Positions 37,501 to 49,207 of a DNA stretch of 64,000 nucleotides are shown piece after piece; position 1 is the first letter of the stretch, and each line of letters starts with the position of its first letter. Both the position numbers and the translations under genes were made by a program. The notes beneath the pieces were generated by a model that was given only the letters and a program-made list of their open reading frames with translations, searched no databases and had not been told where the DNA came from. Location of the stretch: contig CAUEEP010000915.1 in the NCBI GenBank assembly GCA_958450365.1, forward strand, positions 1,110,001 to 1,174,000. Direction: 5' to 3'. This DNA is from Mesorhabditis belari (taxonomy: Eukaryota > Nematoda > Chromadorea > Rhabditida > Rhabditidae).

Positions 37501-40273
37501 CCTTTTCACTATTCCTTTTCTTTACTCTTCCATCCACGCACCCATCTCTAAAAAGAAAAGAAATGCACATAAAACAACGCTTTTCTCATGCCAAATCTCC
37601 CATTGCACTGATATTTTAGCAATCGAAAAAATGAGAGCTCACGCTACTCACGGAAATGAATAACAAACAGGATTCTGACAAATTTTAGATCTAGATTTAA
37701 ATCAAACCTTCATCAAGAGTGTTTCCATTGAATTGCCAGAAGACTTCCATTGATGGTTCTCCTTCAACTCGACACACGATCTCAGCTGTTCGGCCTTCTT
37801 CTGGATGTTGCTCGATGAGAGGCTGGATGAATTCAGGAGCACCTAGAATTTGATATATTTAATATAATTCTGTTTTATCTTTTCAATTTTGTTCTTCTAA
37901 ACGATCGATTTCTTTGGTTAACATCCTCATTTATGTTTTCCTATCTTTAATTCTTCTCCCAGTCACTACTTTTGATAAAAGGAGTCTCGCAACTGCAAAA
38001 GAGAAGCAATGGGTCAAAAACAAATAGAGACAACGGCACACAGTTCGGCACACAGTTTGGGTGAGCATTGAGCATCCATTGGGTAAAAGGGGAAAGATGG
38101 GGACATTGAGGTGTTCCCAAAAACTCATCACAAGTCAAAAAAAGAGAAATGATTTGCGTCTATTCATTTACGTCTTTTGTTTACGGAAAAGGATCGGTGT
38201 TTAAATTGTTCGCAACTGGGAAAAGTTTGAATTCAAATCACTTACGGATGAAGTTGATTGAGGCGTTGATCTCTTGAGTGACTCCATCAATCTCGGCTTT
38301 GCACACATAATCGCTTGAGTCTTCCTTTTTGGCTTTGATGATCATCAACTGGCTGGCATTGGGCTTTCCGATGGTCATGATTCTGAAAAAGATCACTCTA
38401 GAACTTGTTTACTAGAATTACTATTTTGTCTCTACTATTAGAATTATTAGAAATATTGTCTACTGGACTTAAAATCTAGAATTTATGCTTTTTTACTTAA
38501 AATTGTTGAATCTTGTAAATCTACTCACCTTCCGAATCCAATTTGTGTCCCTTCTCGATACCAATGAATCTTCACATCACTTGCCGCTCCATCATAATCT
38601 TGAACACTGCAAACGACTAGGAAATTGTCTCCCGATTTCTGATTCGCCAATCGATCTCCATTTGGGGTGATATGAAGATTCCAGGCTGAAATTTTCAAGA
38701 ATAATTTTGACATTATTATCTGTTTTCTTTCACTTAATCTTGCAACTTGTGAAGCACTTAGTCGACCCAACTACCGTCTGTCACTGATAATTATCGCCTT
38801 ACCCCACTTGACCATATTCAAAAGAGATGAGAAATGAAAGAAGTAACTGCTTTCTTTTACCCGTTCATTGCGTGACTTTATTATCCTTCTCAATTTAGAG
38901 AGAGCAGATGTCAGAGTCGATGTTCTTGACATTGATTCCTTTTTACTCTCATTCTTTCTAAAACTCAGTCCTTCAACCCGATGCCAAATGCTAAAGTGGA
39001 AGGGGAAAACAGTGGCACAAAGTCTGTCACCTCTATTCACATTCTCAAGTGGTTACCCCTCACTCATAGATTTTATTTGGCAACAGTTTTTGGCCAAACC
39101 CAAGTTTTGTAGCAGGTTTTTTTTCTCATCAACTGCAAAAGCTGCTACAAAAGCATTGTGCTTAAAGTTGTCAAAAGCCACGTAGAAGTTTTGAAAGCTA
39201 ATCTACAAACGTTAACGAAACTGCTAAAGTTGTCAAAAGCCAAGTGGGAAGTCTCAAATCCTATAAACACTCAACCTTTTTATCAAATTCTTAAAACTCT
39301 TCAACACTGTTGAAATCTAGAGAACTAAAAGTGATCGGTCTCTCTCAGAGTGGCCCACCCCCGGTTCCTCTCCCATCCATGCCGACCTAAAGGACAGAAA
39401 ATTCGATTTCACTTGTGCCGTCTCCACCAGTGATAATCGTCTTTTCTGTGCAAGAACCCCCCTTCTTTTTTTCTTCTCAGTCACTCACTCGGTCAACATA
39501 CAAACTTAAACTCCATCCAATCCAAATGCCCCATTTTTTTTTCTTCGGCTTTTTCCCCACAAATAGACAGCCACTAAGCTGGTGTGCCGTTTGTGAACGG
39601 AAATCGCTTTAAAAGAAAAGAATTTGAACCGAAAAACTGAAAAACCGATTGACCGATTACTCGAAAGCTTTTGGTAAAAATTTGAAAGTGATTTTCACGG
39701 GTAAAAATTGATTTTAAGTAAAGATACGCCGAATTCACCAATGGAGCCAATTTTCGTGACAAATCGGGACATCTCAATTCTATGCTTGTGAAAGAAAAAA
39801 ATGAATAATTAACAATTGGACAATATCGATCAATCTATAGTGCTCATTGAAATGGGTGTTCGTGTGTGAAAACACTCGTCTTTCGTATTGTCACAAACAT
39901 ACAAATGAGAGTCTTCAAGCGGCACTATTCAAAGAATTTCCCTTCCCTATCTACCAAACATTTGCTTATCCATAATGAACTTGCTGAATCATTGGAAATA
40001 CGAATTTCTAGCTAAAATGACAAATATTTTAGAAAAACAAGGTAACAAAAGCTTAGTCTAACAACTTTTTCTTACAAAGATTTGTAAAAAATTTGTTTCT
40101 ACAGTTCTACAGTTGTTTCTACAGTTCTACAGCTCTTATCTACTTAAGTTCCTACGGGATTAGAATCAAATTTTACAATAAAATATCTAACTTTCTATAT
40201 AAACCTTTATAATCTTTAAAAGCCAACCTTGAATCACGCCCAATATGCTGGAAAGAAAGAGCAGAGCTCGCAT
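28537..40273 (-). CDS. ncam-1: NCAM-type cell adhesion receptor, five Ig and two FnIII domains
   Basis: Twenty exons join in phase to 1029 residues. They are 40273-40228, 38685-38529, 38382-38246, 37842-37708, 35866-35720, 35638-35514, 32967-32814, 32743-32616, 32498-32319, 32119-31634, 31482-31296, 31252-31125, 31006-30850, 30795-30683, 30615-30402, 30284-30142, 30065-29820, 29775-29660, 29438-29403 and 28591-28537. The order is signal peptide (MRALLFLSSILGV); Ig1 to Ig5, each with Cys-x-Trp-DxxxYxC cores (DSSDYVCKA, DDGHYLCNA, DGGEYRCVA, DAGTYQCVV, GRYICRA); two FnIII (LKPNTNYEISVSAKN); a membrane segment (MMIIVGAALFIVCLVV); then a Cys-rich cytosolic tail (CICINCCGK) and LLSDQRF. It acts at the neuronal surface by homophilic or heterophilic adhesion (family knowledge). 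Two exons add an acidic insert to Ig4. The last two exons are the least certain. The symbol is by resemblance to C. elegans ncam-1. Confidence 0.85.
28685..28935. repeat. 16-bp tandem array AGCTGAAGCCAAGCTC
   Basis: About fifteen head-to-tail units, nearly identical, with two AGCTCTAGCC variants at the left side. It is in the last intron of the NCAM-like gene. The unit carries AGCT palindromes. Confidence 0.95.
31634..32498 (-). other. Two exons encoding an Asp/Glu-rich insert in Ig4 of the NCAM-like protein
   Basis: Exons 32498-32319 (60 codons) and 32119-31634 (162 codons) sit between the strand ending VYGQQVFK and the Ig4 continuation NVIRRTREVQSG. All but the last 20-25 residues (HPIARDEDGSGEHQPAHFID, which look ordinary) are runs of D, E, K and N such as DDDDKKEENEDG and NDDDEDGDKDEN. 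Both exons are whole-codon, so either can be skipped without a frame change. Calcium binding or extension of the domain is possible but unproven. Confidence 0.8.
32968..35513. other. Large intron of the NCAM-like gene (2.5 kb)
   Basis: No second gene is supported. Frames at 33844-34113 (+) and elsewhere are open by chance. The other big introns of this gene are 35867-37707 (contains a short CTAGTATTGC tandem repeat at 36225-36275) and 38686-40227; neither shows a nested gene. Confidence 0.5.
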
Positions 40274-42084
40274 CTTTGAGCTGAAATTTAATGATTAAAA
40301 GTTGAAATGTCGATCAAAGAAATCAAAGAAATCAAATAGATTATCAAGAAATTTGTTTTTTTTCTGAAAATTTTGGAGTGGAAGGAGTGGGTGAGGACTT
40401 CAAGAGAGATTCTAATTACGTGAGAGATCCGATCAGTTGAAAAGATTTGGGAAAAGGGGAAAGAACCACTTGAAAGTTTTACTCAACAAGAAAAAGAGTA
40501 ATAATTATTTAGGATTGAAATTTTCAGGAAAATGAAAGAATCTCTGCGAATTAGAAAATGCCTTGGAAAGGGTCGACATTTTGCAATTTGATCTGCACGA
40601 GATAGCAGATTCGGGAAGAGCAAAGGAATTTAAAAAGGGAATTTGAAAAAATGGCTTTTCAAATGTTCTGCAGATTCTTTAGAGATCTATTCAGAAATGG
40701 GCAAAATTCGGAAATATAATGAGATCAGGAAGAAGAAGAACTTGTTCGTTGGCTACTTTTGTCAAGGAAATAATTAGATCGTTTTAGCTTTTAAAAAAGG
40801 CAAAAAACGAGCCAAGAGTTGGTGAGAATAGATATGCAAGTAGGTGTGGAAGAGGAAGGGGAAGAGGAAGGGGATGAGGAGGAGGTGATGGAAGGGGAGA
40901 AAGGAATGGAGGGAAGGGGAAGGGAGAAGGCCCCGCCTCTCCTCTGAAGCATCTCTCCATCATAAGAGAGGACAAACAGAAGACCCCTCTTTCCCCATCA
41001 GTTTCCCTTCATTCAAAGGTCATCTCTTCCACTCCTTTTTTGGCAATAATCACTTGATGGATGGGAGATTTAATGGGATTACTTGAATTTGGCAAAGATC
41101 AGCAAAATAAAGCATTTTTTGAGGAAACTGGTGTTGAGAGTCAATGATTTGTTAGAATTGAGCGAAAAATTAGCTATAATAGATATGATAGAGAAAAATA
41201 ATAAAGCTAACGATTTAATCCGATTTGAATTTAGCAAGATCAATAATAAGAATAACAAGAATCACAAGATAGCAATTTAAAGTTAGATAAGTTAAAAATA
41301 AAAAGAACTTTGAACAAAGAAACTACATGCAAAAGCAATTAATTACAAGGCAAAGTAGTTTTTTATGGTAAGATGTTAATAAAGAAAATCGCATCGTAAT
41401 AGTGCGATAAAATGCTTTAAAAAAAGGCCAGGTGGTTGCTGAAAAATTTCCCAGCCCAACGGCACTCCACACTAATCAATTTCCCAAAAAAGAAAAAGAT
41501 TTCGACAAATTGGGCCAATTATTAAGTGGCAGATAAAAGGCAAAAAATGAAAAGTTCTATTTCGAAAGAGCTTTAAGTGTTTACGAGATAAATGAAAACA
41601 AAGTATAACGTTGAATTAACAGAATTTAAAACACTATTGAGTTTTAAAAGGTCAATGGGCGCGTTCAAATCTTTTTTCGTATCTAGAAACGAAACTCTTA
41701 GCTTTCTTAGTTCATTTCTCAGTTCAACGTTGTCTGGAAGGAGCCAAGAAAGAAAGAAAAGAACATTTATTAGATCAACAAGTCTCTGTCTCGTTCGTGG
41801 AGATTCGGAATTCATTTTAGGGAATCGGAATAAAGATCAGAATGTATATTTACTGAATGTTTAAGATTTAGCAGTTAAAGAACAAAGAAAGAGCAGTTTT
41901 TTGTGAAATTCAAGTTCAGACTATACGAAACTGGACTATTTTTTCACATTTCTCTTTCCTATTAGCTTAATCTTGGTGAGATTTTCGGCTCATCGCTTAT
42001 CCAGATTCGAATTGAGAGCTCATTGATGACATGTGCTTGTAAAAAACTATTAACACTGATCTTTTTGCATTTACTTGGTAAATT
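40274..42084. other. Intergenic region upstream of the NCAM-like gene
   Basis: AT-rich, with a purine-rich tract (GGAAGGGGAAGAGGAAGGGG) at 40850-40930 on the plus strand. Presumed promoter area of the minus-strand NCAM-like gene. No exon recognised. Confidence 0.5.
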
Positions 42085-43244
42085 TTATTGAGCTAAAACG
42101 TTGCCATTTTGTGGTTGATCAGTGCAGACTTTGCTTGCAAACAAAACGATTGAATAGCTGTCTTTGTGATTGAACTCCCCAAAAAGAGCCCCATGGACAA
42201 CCGGGATCGTTTTAAATCTGAAAATACAGAGTTTTGACTTGAAATAGTCGAATTACTGCAAAAATTCCTCCATTTTCCCAACAAGTCTTCAATCTTTGAT
42301 CACAATCAAATGAAGTTTTATCTAACCAAATATAAGTATTGTCATCATTATCAATTGGATTACAAACAAGCCCGATGAGAACATTTCCATCTTCACAAGT
42401 ATCTCTGGTTAAAACATTTGTTTTACGTTGATCTGAGCTCTGTCTAATTGCTTGAAGAGTTTAAACTTTTCAAGAAATTCCATTCATCAGCGAAATGGAT
42501 AGAGGCAAGATTTGAATTAGCTGATAGACATTCAACAACAGCTTGAGCAAATGTTACGTTGAGTGAGCGTTGAATAAGATGCTGGTTCTGAGATTGAGTC
42601 TATCTTTTGGTTTATCTTGTTCACACTTACATAAAAGTAGTAGCACATGTCATTGCCTGGATAGTAAATCTAGCCCTCGGGACAAGCTACACTTTTGGTT
42701 CCAATCTGTCTTCTCACTTTTATTTATAATTCACTTGCATCACTCTCGGGAATAGCACAAATAAAAGTAATGCTTTCATTAAATGGTACGGAGATCCATT
42801 GATAAGTTCTAGCATCCAGAAGAGCACATGAGGCATTTGCTAGTGGATCACCTGAACAGGGAAATAGAGAATTGATCTGGCTGATTAGTTAGTGCAAAGC
42901 TTGTTTGCCGACATAGTAGTAAACCAATCAATTCTACCTTTTTAATAGCTTAGAACAAACAAAACTAACCCGATCTCCAATACTGATATCTTAACGGAGT
43001 TCCATCATCATATGCCCATGTTCCGTTTACACTTTTTACTACGCCAATATATGACTGAATATTTGAAATGATTGCTAAATTCTGTAATAAAAATAATGTC
43101 AAATTTGCTATTCTACCCTTCTCTGCTTGAGAACCAGTCATCACATTCTTAAAGAGATTCGTGATTTGAATGGGGTTGCCATTGTATTGTTGACAAAATT
43201 GTCGTGCAAATGAGTAAGTGCCAGCTAGAAGAGAAATCAAACTA

Positions 43245-44502
43245 CAGTCATGTGCAAAAGTCTTTTCACACTCAATTTTCTAAAAAGTTTCTTCGATTTT
43301 CTTTGATAAATTTCATGGTTATCTTTAAGCTATTAATAGTTTTAGTTACACAAATATATGTACAGTTTATTTACACAAACGCTGTCGCTATACAAAACTT
43401 CTTCATCGAGAAAAAATATAATTGTCAAAACACCCCTGAAAATCGTGGTGCAAAAGTCTTTTAACATAAGACGAAATTAAGCTATAATCAATCAATTAAT
43501 CAAACAGCAAAGGCAAGAGAATTACTGCTTCACGCGACCTTCATTTACTCCGTGTCAGGTCAACCCCGGGTGCAATTTCAACCCCGAAAACCCTGGGTGC
43601 AATTTCTCTGTTCAAAATTTTGATGTTTAAAATTCAAAAAAGAAGATAGCTGTGAGTTCCCTGTGCGTGAGCACAATCGCACTCGATCTGGCATACTTCA
43701 CTTGCAGATATCGTTCTTTTTTGACTCGTTCAATCGGGAGCGTCCATTTTGGGTCATCCGGTAACCAATCCGTTGTCTGCCCCATATGGTCACCGCTTCC
43801 CAAAACTAACTTCGGCTGTAGAATTGGCAAACCCAGTTCCGGCTCATTTTGGCCACAAAGATGGGTTCTCCGCCGGTCGAAATGGGATCCCAAGTGCCTG
43901 TAAAAGGGTGCTGAAGGGAGCCGCTGTGAATTTTTGGATTCATCCCAAGGATTTCGGTCCGCAGGGGCAGCAAAAACTCATGAGACGGCACTACAGGGTG
44001 CCCCAAAGAAAAAATGGACTTCGGGTCAAGTTTTTAAAATATTTCTGGTGGTTCAAGGTTCTTTGGGGCACCCTGTAGTGCTGTCTCATGAGTTTTTGCT
44101 GCCCCTGCGGACCGAAATCCAGTCATGTGCAAAAGTCTTTTAACACTCAATTTTCTAAAAAGTTACATCGATTCAATTCTAAAGTCGAGCTATGGTTTTA
44201 CATCAGAAAAATTTGGAGGACGATTGGATCTGGAATTCTTGATGACTTAATTGCATTAATGTCTACTCGTATTAAAGAAGTACTTTTGGCAAAAGAAGGA
44301 GCGACTAAATATTGATTAAAGCTTAATTTCGTCTTATGTGAAAAGACTTTTGCACCACGATTTTCAGGGGTATTTTAACAATTATATTTTTAAAGTATTG
44401 TATAGAGATAACATTTGTTTAACTAAAACTATTAATAGCTTAAAGATAGCCATGAACTTTATCAAAGAAAATTGAGTGTAAAAAGACTTTTGCACGTGAC
44501 TG
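43245..44502. mobile_element. Tc1-like element with nested repeat, in CLEC intron 1
   Basis: TA at 43243-43244 and 44503-44504. Ends CAGTCATGTGCAAAAGTC and complement. Inverted subterminal arms of about 190-240 bp. On the plus strand 44212-44315 encodes the C-terminus of a Tc1-type transposase (LDDLIALMSTRIKEVLLAKE then GATKY and stop). The middle (about 43490-44118) is foreign: it matches the composite at 60540-61440. A second internal copy of the element's left end starts at about 44119, so the interior is rearranged. Confidence 0.85.
43620..43935 (+). repeat. Family B repeat core (matches 61005-61330)
   Basis: Shared strings: TTGATGTTTAAAATTCAAAA, CATTTTGGGTCATCCGGTAA, CCGTTGTCTGCCCCATATGG, GGTCGAAATGGGATCCCAAG and CAAGGATTTCGGTCCGCAGG. 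About 90-95 percent alike by eye. Both copies keep an open frame over part of this stretch, but the frame does not end coherently. Confidence 0.8.
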
Positions 44503-44679
44503 TAATTGTAAATTATTAAATTGATTCAAGAAGAATCCTTATTCGAAACACTTACTGATATTCACCGCATAGATACACTCATTTCTATCTGCATAATAGA
44601 AATAACCAAAAGGAGATTGAGCTGCCAAGATTGACGTTAAAGAATAGAGTAAAGCTATAATCAGAAAACTATACGTCAT

Positions 44680-46608
44680 GGTTGAAAAATTTTACCCCAA
44701 TGGGCCATTGAACAATTTATATTAAGATGCAAAGATAAACTAATCTATTGTTGGTAAATTTCTTGGAAAGAGTACAACGAAACACTTATCTCAAGCTTGT
44801 TTGCCAAAATTTAAGCAGAGTTTGTGATTGCTTGGAGAATGCAATACTTTTTCACTTTTCGCTCATCACCCTTTCATTAATAAGGTTTTGCATGAAATAA
44901 CAATCAATTCAAGCAGAAAGAACCACCCTTTTTACAGTGCTATTTAATATTTATTTAAAATTTATATTTCAAAGAAAATCAAGTGCCAATGACTGTAAAA
45001 TGATCATGATTCGTGGGAAGAGCCGAAAGCTAATCATCATGATCAAAGCACGCATTGCTGGTCGGCTTTTGGCAAACCTCACCAAGTTGGTCATTACTTC
45101 TGAAGAAAAATAATAATTGTCTAGTTGGAATGTTGTTCTATCACAAATATTTTACTTGAAATCTGCTCAGCTCATTCCAAAAACAAAACGCTCACTTCCC
45201 CCACATTAACCGTGATTCGTAGAATAGTAGCGTTGATTTCTTTGCAAACGATTTTTGCCACAATTCAAATCCTTAATCCTTCAGTATCCCTGTAGCGCTT
45301 GTTTGATTGATAAATAACTCACATCTGGTGCCATAGAAAACATAGTAAATGAACATTTTGTGCCTACAAAGCTCCCGATTCAAGTTTTATTCTTGATCAA
45401 TTAGGTTTTCGAAAAATAGATCAATAGACGTTATCATTTTATAATCAAATTCACACTCAGTTTCATATTTCCAAATCATTTACGAATATTCTTGTCAGCG
45501 ACTAACACTTTCATAATGATTACCAGGGAAATATTAGAACAATAATAAGATGAAGATTAGAGTGTGTTCCTTTCGACTAACGCATTTTCTAAAATGCACC
45601 TATTTGAGAAAACCACCGTAATCAAACTGCCGATTTACATCCGATCAGCTCAATTTTGGTATCATTTGGCGAGGAATCACAAGGCTCAGCCAATGATTTA
45701 AAATTTGGATTGATCTGATGAAAACTAACGGTTTGACTACGGTACTTTTCTCAAATAGGTGCATTTTCAAAAACGCATTAGTCGAGGGGAACACACTCTA
45801 AGGAAGATAGATGATGTTCAACAAAAAAAACAAACAAATGTTCAAATAAAAAAACGGGAGCTGAATAATAATGAGACCATTAAATCAATTTGAATCTAGA
45901 ATTTTGGAGTGTTAAAATTCTGCTTTTTCACTCAAAATTAGAAGAAATCGATGCACACATAAAACTGCTTAAATCCTTGATTTCAATTTTATTTTCTTTC
46001 AATCAAAACGGATGTAGATTCAGTTCCCATAATTTTGTTCTCTTGGACGGGCATTTGTTGCTTTCCACTTCCACATTTGTTGCCTTCCACTTCCATATTT
46101 GTTGCTTTCCACTTCCACATTTGTTGCCAATGGGGCTTTCCCTTCTCTGAGATGACAAGTTGAACTTTTAAATCATTCCAATTATATATATGGTTGAATT
46201 GAGTTGAAAATTGAACAGATTTTCCGGGTAAAGTACAGTTTTTAGAACATAATCACATTCTAGACCTTTTTCAAACCCAACAATTCGAGTCGGGGAAATA
46301 ATATTTCTTTTTTTTGTAGAGAGAAAATGTTCAAATTGAAATCGCAGAGAGAAAAGCTTTTCAATTTTTGCTTTTTTTTCATCTCATTTCTTTTTATTGA
46401 ACGTTACTAGGAAATTTCTCTGACGAATATTCTTTTTCCGTCATGTATTTAAAACACCTGCTGAAACTCGATGAAAAACTTTCATTTTTAATTTTTTACT
46501 TTTACTTTTCAAATCACAAACTCTTCTAAAGCTCCTTTTACTTTTACATTCTTTTCATTGAATAAATTCTTCTTGAATTTCATTGAATAAATTGAATAAA
46601 TCTTCAAA
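44680..46608. other. Intergenic region between the CLEC gene and chemoreceptor 1
   Basis: No exon recognised. It contains the MITE at 45557-45801 and a threefold 24-bp repeat at 46047-46130 (units of TTTGTTGCTTTCCACTTCCA). Confidence 0.5.
45557..45801. mobile_element. MITE with TTAGAGTGTGTTCC ends
   Basis: Left arm TTAGAGTGTGTTCCTTTCGA, right arm the complement (TCGAGGGGAACACACTCTAA). Inside, a further inverted pair has GCACCTATTTGAGAAAA. The outer bases resemble the intronic MITE pair at 4138-4512. Confidence 0.85.
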
Positions 46609-49207
46609 ATGGCCGTTGAATATAATGATACAATGGAAGAATTGGTTGATCCCGTGGAAATCACATCATCTACTATATTTTTGGCAATCGGAATACCCAC
46701 CGTTTTTATCTATTTGAGGATTTTAATGCATTTTTGTTCAAAAGGCTTTAAGACGCAATTTCATCGACTTTTTCTTGTTTGTATTACAACGGTGAGAGAG
46801 TTTTTCTTTTGGAATGAAATGGGTTATTTTGCTGGGCAAGGAAACCAAATTCCTTGTATTTTTAGTGAAAAGAAATCCAAATAAAGAATAAAAACGTTAG
46901 CTTTGACTTAAAAACATTATATTATGAAGTTTTTAATAGGCAATAAGCGACGAAACAAAAGAAACAATAGAAAGAAAAGTCTTGTAATTGAAAGAGTAAG
47001 CTAAGCTAAGTTTAACTCGTTTTTAAGCGGCTAAGAATAAGGGGATTTCTTGGAAAATGAAGTTCTGCATGATGTTGACAAAAAAAACCAAAAAGCCAAG
47101 GCTAGCAAAGCCAAGGCTAGCAAAGCCAAGGCTAGCAAAGCCAAGGCTATCAAAGCCAAGGCTAGGAAAGCCAAGGCTAGCAAAGCCAAGTAAAAGTCAA
47201 TCGCTTTCAATTGACCTGGACTTTCAACGATATCTTTAGATCAATCAGCTTAAAAACTTTAGGATGCTCTCTCCTACTTTGTTCAATTATTCACAATCCG
47301 TCTACCAACTTGGGGAATTATTTATCCTTATCGCTATATTATGACGGGTTTTATGCCAACTCTGTTAAACTTTTTGCTCGACTATGTGGTTATTGTGCAA
47401 ATCTATGGAGTATTTTTGATGGCATTGAATCGAGCTACTTGTATTCTATTATCATATTCACATGAAAGAGTAAGTAAACAAAACAATAATCAATAAAAGT
47501 TTGAATAGATTTGGAGAGACTACTTCAAATATTTTCTTTTAACTATATTAATTGTCTCATTTATTGAAACATCAAATCTATTGTTTGCTGGTGCTTATTT
47601 TAAGCAATATGGCAAAGGAATGTTTGTTATTACTGCCTACACAAACGATACTAGAGTAACCTTTTAAAGTTTGCTATCTATTGTTTCTTTTTTAAGAAAT
47701 GGTTCTTGTATTTACATCTAACTTTTGGAGTTATTGGCATTGGATTCTCAGCGGCTCTTAACTGTTTCAATGGTTATTATATAATACGTCATGTAATTCG
47801 AAAAAAGAAATCTCAAGCCGAGCTACAAGATTTGAAATTTCATTTTACTACCTTTTTTGCTTTCATCGTACAAGTACTTATGGTTTCTATACAGGTAAAA
47901 AAAGTTGATTTATTGGGTTGGTGAATTGAAAACTGCGGGACTTTGAACTAAAATTTATTCAACATAAAATCATAAATTCATTCCAAATAATTTCCATTAT
48001 TATTGACGACTTCTGCCCATTTTACAGGCAATTTGCGGATTCCTTTTTCGTAGTAGGATTTTGGTTTTGAATCGAAAAGCTTTCAAAGCCAATTTTGAAC
48101 TGCTTCTTCCGAATCAAAGTGTTCTCTCGCAAGCTGATCTCATGATCCGGAATAAATAGTAATCAAAAGGGGCGAATGTTGGGGAATGCGCCAAAAGTTC
48201 CCAAGCAAGGCTGTTTATTTTAGAGCGAGTTATTATTAGAGTCAGTTTTGCAACGTGAGGGCGAGCGTTGTCGTGGAGGAGAACGATCTTTGACTTGGAT
48301 TTTGGTTTGTGTGTGAGACAAGTGTGAGACTCAAAAATGGAGGACTGGAGATGTCCCAGTAACCCTTTTGAGCACTTTCTTCAAAAGAAACCCATTTTGG
48401 TGTCAATAGAAAAGTTGTAGAGAATCAAAAATTAGGCTTATAGCCAAATTTCCAAAAAGATACACTTGCATTTTAAGCGAAACTACTAAGTTTTGTGAAA
48501 ATTCGTAAATTTCACATTTCTTGAAAAGCAGTTTTTGAATCGTTCTGAGAATTTGGATATAAGCTTAATTTTTGGTTCTCTACAACTTTTCCATTGACAC
48601 CAAAATGGGTTTCTTTTGAAGAAAGTGCTCAAACTGTCACATATGACCAGAGCCCGCAGTTTTCAATTCACCAACCCAATAAATATGGAATCTAGAAAAT
48701 GATTCCTGTAAAAGTTTTCATCAAGGTTTTCATCAAAATGACAAGCGTGGATTCTACTGCGAAAATCACTTTACTGATGTACGTTGTCTATACATTTCAG
48801 CCAGTTTTCAATGATCTGGCCTCACTACTCCCAATCTGGTTAGTGGCAAAAAAATAAAACATCTGTTTTCAGATTTATCTCTAGACTGGATAAGTCTTTT
48901 TTTTCAAAAATTCATAGTTTCGCAAGGTACAAATTGTTTTCTCATGAACAAGGAACTTTGAGACACTTTTCTCGGAATAACAGCATTCTATGAAAGCAAG
49001 ATATTTTTAACCAAACCTAGCAGCAACCTTTCTTTTTCAAGGTTTGTGATCTACATCTCAGAAGATTTTCGTTGGATGGCTTTCGGAAATTGTGGAGCTG
49101 CGAATCGAGATGCAGATGGAAACACAATTATGATCTCAACGGTTTCAATTGAATCGATCACAAATAAAAGCAGAAAACAAAACAGCGGAATATTGCCAGT
49201 GCAATAA
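46609..49207 (+). CDS. Nematode chemoreceptor GPCR, Srv/Srg type
   Basis: Exons 46609-46791, 47263-47469, 47509-47655, 47697-47894, 48696-48838 and 49042-49207 join in phase. TM1 is IFLAIGIPTVFIYLRILMHF, then the FFRLFLVCITT-like loop end, then a DALSYFVQLFTIRLPTWGI loop. TM3 ends in the family mark ALNRATCILL with SYSHERIW, then TM4 (FLLTILIVSFIETSNLLFAG), TM5 (LTFGVIGIGFSAALNCFNGY), and TM6-7 through DLASLLPIWFVIYISEDFR. It is expected at sensory cilia (family knowledge). The intron after exon 4 contains a 767-bp mariner; removing it leaves an intron of only about 33 nt, so the start of exon 5 may differ. Intron 1 contains a 15-bp tandem array. Confidence 0.82.
47093..47190. repeat. 15-bp tandem array GCCAAGGCTAGCAAA
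   Basis: Seven units in intron 1 of chemoreceptor 1, with single changes (GGCTATC, GGCTAGG). Confidence 0.93.
47913..48679 (-). mobile_element. Mariner element, 767 bp, in a chemoreceptor intron
   Basis: TA at 47911-47912 and 48680-48681. Ends TTGGGTTGGTGAATTGAAAA and complement. The minus strand keeps the C-terminal transposase half: IVLLHDNARPHVAKLTL (second catalytic Asp region of mariner), then a degraded middle with stops, then SYYEKGIRKLPVKWAEVV. A palindrome near 48369-48632 is the same nested unit as in the 519-bp sibling at 2879-3397. It is non-autonomous. Confidence 0.93.

Larger units (their letters stand above)
42085..44679 (-). pseudogene. Two-domain C-type lectin (CLEC) gene, second domain broken
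   Basis: Exons 44679-44556, 43224-43145, 43081-42970, 42851-42744, 42686-42631 and 42587 onward. The signal peptide is TYSFLIIALLYSLTSILA. The first lectin domain reads well (ARQFCQQYNGNP, YIGVVKSVNGTWAYDDG, YQYW, CALLDARTYQW, ITFICAIPE). The second begins TCPEG and then has TAG at 42670-42672, exactly where Trp is expected (CPEGW). After FADEWNFLKSLNSSS the frame shifts by one before DGNVLIGLVCNPIDND and WLDKTSFDC. The remaining tail cannot be joined in frame. A protein with one working domain could still be made. Family: secreted nematode CLEC proteins, often immune or gut-expressed. Intron 1 holds a Tc1-like insertion. Confidence 0.75.

Noticed and set aside
43117..43144. Longer lectin exon 2 ending at a donor near 43117
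   Set aside because: It shifts the frame before the NLAIISNIQSYIGV segment; the GTGATG donor at 43144 keeps the lectin frame.
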